This document shows, one piece after another, positions 57,956-64,000 of a stretch of 64,000 bases of DNA. Every line of letters starts with the position of its first letter. The stretch's first letter is position 1. The stretch spans positions 124,001 through 188,000 of the forward strand of contig JASGJE010000014.1 of the NCBI GenBank assembly GCA_049840875.1, given 5' to 3'. Both the position numbers and the translations under genes were made by a program. The notes beneath the pieces are model-generated. The model had not been told where the DNA came from. It saw nothing but the letters and a program-made list of their open reading frames with translations, and did no database searches. The stretch comes from JAFDYH01 sp049840875 (GTDB lineage Bacteria; Bacteroidota; Bacteroidia; Chitinophagales; Chitinophagaceae).

Positions 57956-60447
57956 AGAAGTTACTTTTATTATCAGCAATCCTTTTTGCAGTAGTCGCAA
58001 ATGCACAATTGAAAGACAAAATCAAAAGTATTGATTCTGCGCTTACGTATCTATATCAGCATCAGTTGTTCAATGGTACTGCTCTTGTCGGCGAAAAAGG
58101 AAAGGTGATTTATAAGAAAGCATTTGGTATTTCTGCCGCAAAAAATGGCCAGCCACTCACAACCGCATTATCATTTAACCTCGCATCTGTTTCCAAACAG
58201 TTTACTGCAATGATGATTATGCTACTCAAAGAACAGGGCAAGTTGAAGTATGATGATCCTGTACAGCAATATTTACCAGAGTTTCCGTATCCATCGGTTA
58301 CTATCCGTCATTTACTCACACATACTTCCGGTTTGCCGGAGTATTTCGATTTTGTAGAGCGATACAGGAACCTGTTAGATACATTGACGAATGAATCGCT
58401 GATGAGTTTACTGGCAGAAAAGAAACCACCCATGGTTTTTCAGCCCGGTGAAAAATGGGAATACTGCAACACCAACTATTGCACATTGGCTTCTGTTATT
58501 ACAAGAGTATCGGGAATAACACCAGATAAATTCCTCGATCAATTCATTGCAAAACCACTCAAACTCAGCAACACGTTTATCTATAGTATCAAAATGAAGA
58601 GTTATCCTTCCTCCCGCATATTTGGTTTTCATTATGAAAATGGAAAGCCACAGGCTGAAGACCTTGTGTGGATGGATGGGATAATGGGTGATGGCGCTGT
58701 ATATTCTACCGTTGAAGATCTCTACAAATGGGAGCAGGCGCTATATACTGAGAAACTTGTAAAGAAAGCAACCTTTGATGAAGCAATTACTGGTGCTAAA
58801 TTGAATAATGGCCAATCAACGGATTATGGGTTCGGATGGTTTATCGATGAGCCCGGCGTGAAAGTATCGCATACCGGAAGCTGGGTCGGTTTTCGCAACC
58901 TGATCGTTCGCTATTTGCAGAAAAAGCAAACGGTGATATTACTTGACAACTCAAGAAATACAAAAGCAAGAGCGATAGTAGAAGCGATCATGGAAGACAA
59001 GCCGTATAAGCTACCACACACAGAGTTGATATCAAATGTGCAATTGATAGACGGTACAGGCCTTGCCGCAAAAAAATCTTCGGTACGGATACTGGACAAC
59101 CGCATTTTTGATACGGGAGACCTTACTCCATTCCCGGCCGAAACTGTAACCGACGGTCATGGGTTAACGTTAGCTCCCGGTTTTATCGATAGTCATAGTC
59201 ACCACGACTGGAACCTGGATAAGAACCCGGACGCTATCGCAGTCACCAACCAGGGTATTACGACTATCATAGTTGGGCAGGATGGTGGATCTGACCCTGT
59301 TGATACTATTAAAACATTATTTAAAGATCATCCGATCAGTATTAATATCGGCACGTATACCGGCCAGGCATCGCTGCGTGAAAAAGTAATGAAGCAAACT
59401 GTGCTTCGTGCTGCAGACGCCACCGAAGTGGACGCGATGAAAAAGTTACTGGCAGAAGATATCCGGAAAGGATCTTTCGGTCTATCAACAGGACTGGAGT
59501 ATGAAGAAGCTTTTTATTCCACAAGAGATGAAGTCATTGAGCTGGCAAAAACTGCTGCGGCTGCGGGTGGCCGTTATATCAGCCATATCAGAAGCGAGGA
59601 TATTAACATTGAAACCTCACTCGACGAGATCATCAATATAGGCCGTGAGGCGAAGCTTCCGGTGCAGATATCACACTTTAAAATTGCCATGCGCAGTAAA
59701 TGGGGCAACGCGGACAAATTGCTGGCAATGCTGGACGCCGCCCGTGCCGAAGGCATTAACATTACAGCTGATTGCTATCCTTATACGATGTGGTCATCCA
59801 CCCCAAGAGTGTTATTTCCTAAAAAAGATTTTACCAACGCAGCCAGTGCATTGTATGCTACAGAAGAATTGTTTGATCCATCTGCGTCTGTAATGACACA
59901 TTTTCCTGCTAATAAGAATTATGAAGGGAAAACGGTTACTGAAATCGGGGTCATGAACAATGAATCTCCTTCGGCGGCATTAATGCGATTGATAAAAGAA
60001 GGAGAAGAGAAAGGGGGAAGTATCGCCGGCGCTTCAATGTCCGATGATGATGTAATAAGTTTTCTGAAATGGAATTACACCAACATCTGTTCTGACGGCG
60101 CCGATGGCGGCCACCCCAGAGGATATGGTGCCTTTACACGTGTGCTTGGCCGTTATGTACGGGACAAGAAAATAATGCCACTGGAAACGGCAGTTTATAA
60201 GATGACAGGATTAACTGCAGAGCATCTCGGCATCACCGATCGCGGATTGATAATGCCTGGTTATTTTGCCGACCTCGTATTATTTGATCCTGCTACGGTG
60301 GCGGATCAATCCACATTTACAGATGCCAAAGCATTGTCATCTGGTATTGCCATGGTATGGGTAAATGGGAAAATGGTATACAAGGATAAACAGCCTACGC
60401 ATGAACATCCCGGTATGTTTGTGCCGAGAACGGGGGCTGAGAATTGA
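57952..60447 (+). CDS. Fused serine hydrolase (beta-lactamase class C fold) and D-aminoacylase
   Basis: An 831-residue secreted protein (signal MKKLLLLSAILFAVVANAQ). Residues about 25-345 form a class C beta-lactamase/DD-peptidase fold: SxxK in LASVSKQFTAM (Ser79, Lys82), YxN in EYCNTNY and HTG in SHTGSW. Residues about 360-831 form an amidohydrolase of the N-acyl-D-amino-acid deacylase type: GFIDSHSHHD (HxH metal site), FGLSTGLEYEEAF, YISHIRSED, ITADCYPYTMWSS and CSDGADGG near the C-terminus. The fusion would cut D-amino-acid esters/amides or peptides and then deacylate N-acyl-D-amino acids. The start overlaps the lrp stop codon. Confidence 0.9.
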   Translation: MKKLLLLSAILFAVVANAQLKDKIKSIDSALTYLYQHQLFNGTALVGEKGKVIYKKAFGISAAKNGQPLTTALSFNLASVSKQFTAMMIMLLKEQGKLKYDDPVQQYLPEFPYPSVTIRHLLTHTSGLPEYFDFVERYRNLLDTLTNESLMSLLAEKKPPMVFQPGEKWEYCNTNYCTLASVITRVSGITPDKFLDQFIAKPLKLSNTFIYSIKMKSYPSSRIFGFHYENGKPQAEDLVWMDGIMGDGAVYSTVEDLYKWEQALYTEKLVKKATFDEAITGAKLNNGQSTDYGFGWFIDEPGVKVSHTGSWVGFRNLIVRYLQKKQTVILLDNSRNTKARAIVEAIMEDKPYKLPHTELISNVQLIDGTGLAAKKSSVRILDNRIFDTGDLTPFPAETVTDGHGLTLAPGFIDSHSHHDWNLDKNPDAIAVTNQGITTIIVGQDGGSDPVDTIKTLFKDHPISINIGTYTGQASLREKVMKQTVLRAADATEVDAMKKLLAEDIRKGSFGLSTGLEYEEAFYSTRDEVIELAKTAAAAGGRYISHIRSEDINIETSLDEIINIGREAKLPVQISHFKIAMRSKWGNADKLLAMLDAARAEGINITADCYPYTMWSSTPRVLFPKKDFTNAASALYATEELFDPSASVMTHFPANKNYEGKTVTEIGVMNNESPSAALMRLIKEGEEKGGSIAGASMSDDDVISFLKWNYTNICSDGADGGHPRGYGAFTRVLGRYVRDKKIMPLETAVYKMTGLTAEHLGITDRGLIMPGYFADLVLFDPATVADQSTFTDAKALSSGIAMVWVNGKMVYKDKQPTHEHPGMFVPRTGAEN

Positions 60448-60500
60448 TAATGCCACATTTGGCGTTTAGCCTTCAGCTTATAGCATACAGCCTATTGCTT

Positions 60501-61832
60501 TTAGCTCTTTCTTATCTCTTTTATCGTTTGTTCATCATCATTAGTCAAATGAAATTTTGATACCGCCAGTCGTTGCGAGCCATAGATACCAGAATGTCCG
60601 CTGAAGTAATAAGCAGTAAAGCAGGCGACAGCATAATACAATACATTTCCCGAGCCAAACAATTCAATTCCCATCATCGTACAGGCCAGCGGTGTATTGG
60701 TAGCGCCGGCGAATACAGCAATAAAACCAAGCCCCGCAAAAAGATCAATGGGAGCGCCGGTAACCACCGCCAGTGTATTGCCAAGGGTAGCGCCAATAAA
60801 GAACAATGGTGTTACTTCCCCTCCCTTAAACCCGGTGCTTAATGTAATAGCTGTGAGTAACAATTTCCAGAACCAACTCCATGTATCGCTGCCGCCAGCT
60901 TTGAATGCAGATACAATGCTTATTCCATTGTTTGGGTTCGTTACACCAAGACCGAGGTAATCAAATGTGCCCAGTGCATAACTGATGCCCACCACGACAA
61001 TTGCGCCAGCCACGGGTATCAACCAGGTTATACGGATATACTTTGCTGCTTTATTTTTAATAAAATGAGAGGCTTCTGCAAAACAAAAACCCGCCAGCCC
61101 GAAGGCAATGCCTGCAACGATCACTTTTACCAGCAATAAAAAATCAAATGAGATCCATGGCGCCCATTGGATGGCTGTGTGCATTTCATTGGTAAATGCG
61201 ATACTGTATTTCGTATGATGAATACCGTAAGCGGAGCAGGTGATATCGGCCAATATGCTGGCAATGAGGCAGGGTATCAAGGCATCATATTTTATTCTGC
61301 CGATGGCCAGCACTTCCATAGCGAATATGGCGCCTGTAACCGGTGTGCCGAATACAGCGCCGAAACCTGCGGCCATTCCACAGAGCAACAATATTCTTTT
61401 CTCCCGCTGGCTCACTTTATACCAACCGGAAAATAAGAATGAAATACTGCCACCCATCTGAACAGCCGTTCCTTCACGTCCCGCAGAGCCGCCAAACAGA
61501 TGTGTAATGATGGTAGAAACTAAAACGAATGGCGCCATTCTTAATGGTATACCACCGCCGGGTTTATGAATTTCATCCATGATGAGGTTATTACCTGCAT
61601 CAGAATTCTTTCCATAGAATTTATAAAGAAACGTAATGAGTATACCTGCTAACGGTAAGAGAAAGATAAGCCAGAGGTGATGCCATCGTGTTGCAGTTGC
61701 AAGATCCAGTAGCCAGAGAAATAATGCCACCAACGATCCTGTAACGATAGCAACGGGTACGATCAATAAAGTCCAGTAAACTAAATGCCTTGCAATTTTT
61801 ACTTGTTCGAAAGAGTATTTGCTTTTATTCAT
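60501..61832 (-). CDS. CLC-F fluoride/proton antiporter
   Basis: A 443-residue CLC-family transporter. Instead of the GSGIP chloride filter it has GNNLI at residues 80-84, the mark of the Asn-type CLC-F fluoride exporters; the GREGT motif follows at 118-122, then GFKGGEVTPLFFIGATLGN and FAGATNTPLACTMMGIEL. A fluoride riboswitch lies just upstream in the leader. It should export fluoride in exchange for protons. There is no C-terminal CBS domain. About 10-12 helices are visible. Confidence 0.9.
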   Translation of the reverse strand: MNKSKYSFEQVKIARHLVYWTLLIVPVAIVTGSLVALFLWLLDLATATRWHHLWLIFLLPLAGILITFLYKFYGKNSDAGNNLIMDEIHKPGGGIPLRMAPFVLVSTIITHLFGGSAGREGTAVQMGGSISFLFSGWYKVSQREKRILLLCGMAAGFGAVFGTPVTGAIFAMEVLAIGRIKYDALIPCLIASILADITCSAYGIHHTKYSIAFTNEMHTAIQWAPWISFDFLLLVKVIVAGIAFGLAGFCFAEASHFIKNKAAKYIRITWLIPVAGAIVVVGISYALGTFDYLGLGVTNPNNGISIVSAFKAGGSDTWSWFWKLLLTAITLSTGFKGGEVTPLFFIGATLGNTLAVVTGAPIDLFAGLGFIAVFAGATNTPLACTMMGIELFGSGNVLYYAVACFTAYYFSGHSGIYGSQRLAVSKFHLTNDDEQTIKEIRKS

Positions 61833-61870
61833 CCTACAAACAGATTTTAAGAGAATTAATATTCCTGGTT

Positions 61871-61920
61871 GTAGGCGCCATCAGCTTTTGAAGCGGTTGG
61901 ATCAGGAAGACACCATTTCC
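61871..61920 (-). ncRNA. Fluoride riboswitch (crcB motif)
   Basis: On the minus strand the leader reads GGAAATGGTGTCTTCC, then AACCGC-TTCAAAA-GC, then TGATGGCGCCTAC. GGAA/TTCC make the first stem, GC/GC the second, and GGTGTC pairs with GGCGCC as the closing stem, matching the crcB-motif consensus including its invariant GATGGC-CCTAC end. It lies 38 bp before the CLC-F start and no U-run follows, so translational control is likely. Confidence 0.88.
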
Positions 61921-62595
61921 TGTGAAGTAAAGAGTAAAGATATGTATTTATTCTAATCCTTCAAGATCTCAGAAGAAAAGAGAAAGAAGTCACTTAAAGG
62001 CTAAATGCTCAAAGCTGAACGAAACAGCAAAGGAGCAAGAAAAATGTCGGCAGTGTCATGTCCGGTATTCTTTTAAAACGTGGTTGTGAAGTTTGCTGTT
62101 ACTAACCGGGAATTAAGCTGCACAAAGATTTTCCGATATTCATTTTTCGCAGCAACACTTTATTAGCGCCATTAATATTATCGCTTATACATAACTGGTA
62201 GTATACAATATATTTTATTAGATTTAAATGTTTTCTTATCATTTATTGTAGTAAGGTATATATGCTTTATCTATTATGTTTTTGTATCGCGACTTGTTAG
62301 TAACTTATTACGCATTAGTGTATTAAACCATTTTAAAGATTAAAAAAACTCTTATGGAAAAGAGCAATTAAAAACATCATAAGCCGTTTGTTAAAGCAAT
62401 GCAACCCTGTGGAAACCGGTTAAAAAAAGGATGAAGAGAACTTCCGGATGGCTTCATTTCTTTATGATAACTGCTTATCATGCGTTTGCAAACAGGAGTC
62501 AAGTGTTGAAAGTATGCTTGTAACCATGCTTTGTAAAAACAAATGCTTCTGAATAAGAACTATTGATTTTTAATCCAATAACTTAATCTGAAAAA
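61921..62595. other. Intergenic region between the riboswitch and the repeat protein
   Basis: About 675 bp with no convincing gene. It holds the CLC-F promoter side, a dispersed GCTAAATGCTCAAAGCTGAACG-type repeat near 62000, and an A/T-rich stretch (62150-62350). Nothing else recognised. Confidence 0.5.
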
Positions 62596-63567
62596 ATGAA
62601 ACAAAATTTAGTCCGTGGTATACCCGTGTACCTGATGTTCCTCATTCAATCTACAGCTTTTTCCCAGTCTACTGCCAACAGCGCACCTGCTTCAAATGGA
62701 ATATTCGGTGCTGTATCGGTAGTTTTAAGCAATGGTAATTATGTAATCGCCGATCCTTCGTGGGATAATGGAGCGGTTAGTGATGTAGGTGCTGTTTACC
62801 TGTATAACGGTACTACACATGTGCTAATTAGTACGCTCACCGGCAGCACCGCCAACGATAAAGTAGGTATTGGCGGCGTTGAAGCCCTTCCAAACGGAAA
62901 TTATGTTGTATTGAGCCCTAACTGGCACAATGGTGCGTCCGTTAACGCCGGCGCCGTTACCTGGTGTAATGGAACGACAGGGACAGCAGGCGTCGTCAGC
63001 AGCACGAATTCACTGGTAGGGGGTAGCGCCAACAACCAGGTAGGTGTAGGCGGCATAGTAGTATTGACCAGCGGAAGCAATTACGTGGTAAACAGTTATT
63101 ACTGGGATAATGGCCCCTCCCTTGATGCAGGAGCCGTTACCTGGGGAAACGGAACGACTGGCATCTCCGGTGTAATCAGCAGCAGCAATTCACTGGTTGG
63201 CAGCAGCGCCAATGATAAGGTAGGTATAGGAGGAGTAGTAGTGCTCACCAACGGCAACTATGTGGTAAGGAGTTTTAACTGGAACAATGGTGCTGCCAGT
63301 AATGCTGGAGCGATTACCTGGGGCAATGGTGCAATGGGTACAGTGGGGACCGTCAATAGCACAAACTCTCTTGTTGGAACTACCAGTAACGACCAGGTGG
63401 GCTTCCAGGGCATTACTGCTTTACCCAATGGAAATTATGTTGTAAAAAGCGTTGATTGGCATAATGGCTCTTCCGGAAATGTGGGCGCTACTACGTGGGG
63501 CAATGGAACTACAGGAATTGCCGGTATAGTAAGCAGCGGTAATTCTCTTATCGGAGGCGCTAATTAA
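62596..63567 (+). CDS. Secreted protein of about 60-residue tandem repeats
   Basis: A 323-residue protein with a signal peptide (VYLMFLIQSTAFSQS) and about five repeats of roughly 60 residues. A typical unit runs NYVV-x-SxxWxNG, then AGAVTWGNGTTGxxGxVSS, then NSLVGxSANDxVGxGGVVVLTNG. The repeats recall FG-GAP/beta-propeller-like or adhesin repeats found in very large surface proteins. At 323 residues and without a visible C-terminal sorting domain, it is either a short member or a truncated copy. Some units are close in DNA, which favours repeat-number change. Confidence 0.85.
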   Translation: MKQNLVRGIPVYLMFLIQSTAFSQSTANSAPASNGIFGAVSVVLSNGNYVIADPSWDNGAVSDVGAVYLYNGTTHVLISTLTGSTANDKVGIGGVEALPNGNYVVLSPNWHNGASVNAGAVTWCNGTTGTAGVVSSTNSLVGGSANNQVGVGGIVVLTSGSNYVVNSYYWDNGPSLDAGAVTWGNGTTGISGVISSSNSLVGSSANDKVGIGGVVVLTNGNYVVRSFNWNNGAASNAGAITWGNGAMGTVGTVNSTNSLVGTTSNDQVGFQGITALPNGNYVVKSVDWHNGSSGNVGATTWGNGTTGIAGIVSSGNSLIGGAN

Positions 63568-64000
63568 CAGGAATGACTCTCCGTTTCGGGGAATTGTTTA
63601 ATAGGTATTTAATTTAAGACAGGCCCCGCCACTTTTGAGGCGGGGCTTATTGTTGGAATGTGTGAAGCCTAAAGCTGAATGCTCAGAGCCGAATGCTGAA
63701 GGCAATCACGCTGTTTTCATTGTGTATTGAATACAGAGTGTTGAATATTTTCAGAAACGACTGTTCATAATGCTTTTACTATTCCACTACTTTCCGCATT
63801 GCGTAAACGAAATTTCTTTTCTCGATATGTCCCTTAATTATCAGTAAATATTTTTACAGCCGCTGCTTTTATCGGCTCATTCCACACCTTTTCTAAACCT
63901 GCAATTCTGACGATAATTCATAGATAGACTGTTTCTCTGTAAGAAGCAGTACGCGATGCTTTGCCCTATTGCGTCTCAGTCACCAAAACCATCAACAATG
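63568..64000. other. Window end: terminator and dispersed repeats, no gene seen
   Basis: 433 bp. After the terminator it carries AAGCCTAAAGCTGAATGCTC / GAGCCGAATGCTGAAGGC units, also seen near 60460 and 61990. I see no ORF with a known domain. Confidence 0.5.
63622..63655 (+). terminator. Intrinsic terminator after the repeat protein
   Basis: GCCCCGCC (63623-63630) pairs with GGCGGGGC (63639-63646), followed by TTATTGTT. A strong G/C stem. Confidence 0.75.

Noticed and set aside
61860..62100. tRNA or other structured RNA besides the riboswitch
   Set aside because: No cloverleaf or other known motif could be drawn; only the crcB-type aptamer fits.
62728..63567. Tandem DNA repeats as CRISPR or satellite
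   Set aside because: The period is about 180 bp, in frame, and encodes a protein repeat.

Overview
The window looks like a chromosomal segment of a Bacteroidota bacterium, most likely Chitinophagales/Chitinophagaceae-like. This rests on the ftsX-DUF3098-uppP cluster, the Bacteroidota form of LeuS, a FecI-type sigma/FecR pair with DUF1735 lipoproteins, several -7 boxes of the form TAnnTTTG, moderate A+T content, and scattered hairpin repeats typical of this phylum. No tRNA, rRNA, CRISPR array or prophage was seen.

Layout. 1-4 kb: a leftward cluster ftsX, DUF3098, uppP, UMF1-type MFS, MBL-fold hydrolase (cut by the window edge), diverging from leuS. leuS (4.2-7.6 kb) carries an in-frame 504-bp element that encodes a complete DUF559 endonuclease-like domain bracketed by inverted hairpin repeats. 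7.7-14.8 kb: secreted proteins (unknown, FGE-like, EEP phosphodiesterase), M23 peptidase, DUF937 protein, and a MarR/SDR pair with matching operator palindromes. 15-21 kb: ruvB, an OmpR-type regulator, a second GroES-like protein, a MocR regulator diverging from a GNAT and ilvE. 21-29 kb: HerA-like ATPase, an unknown lipoprotein, a receiver without its phospho-acceptor Asp, a STAND-type ATPase, an ECF sigma factor, three NTF2-fold proteins and an SDR. 29-34 kb: recQ, a PIN toxin-antitoxin pair, a copper-type P-ATPase. 34-37 kb: tsaE, ald, an acyltransferase.

37-42 kb: an autoregulated TetR-TolC-HlyD-DHA2 tripartite efflux operon. 42-46 kb: lpxA/ABC ATPase, a Cys-rich AraC regulator facing a ferritin gene, a DUF6686-like protein. 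46.3-57.4 kb: two genes expected to be neighbours (dipeptide epimerase/DgcA-like and DUF1611/DgcN-like) are separated by about 9 kb holding a FecI/FecR pair, an IS21 element and the tail of an N-glycan utilisation locus (DUF1735-LamG, GH18 endoglycosidase, DUF1735-discoidin). The SusC/SusD genes and the 5' end of the LamG gene are missing exactly where IS21 sits. 57.5-60.4 kb: an Lrp/AsnC regulator overlapping a serine hydrolase-D-aminoacylase fusion. Together with DgcN/DgcA this suggests a D-amino-acid or muropeptide catabolic locus.

60.5-64 kb: a CLC-F fluoride/proton antiporter with the diagnostic GNNLI filter, preceded by a fluoride (crcB-type) riboswitch, then a secreted protein built of about 60-residue repeats, followed by a terminator.

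The strongest leads are the LeuS-embedded DUF559 element with two further repeat-derived peptides in the same essential gene, the IS21-decapitated PUL splitting the D-glutamate locus, and the receiver/STAND/ECF-sigma neighbourhood.
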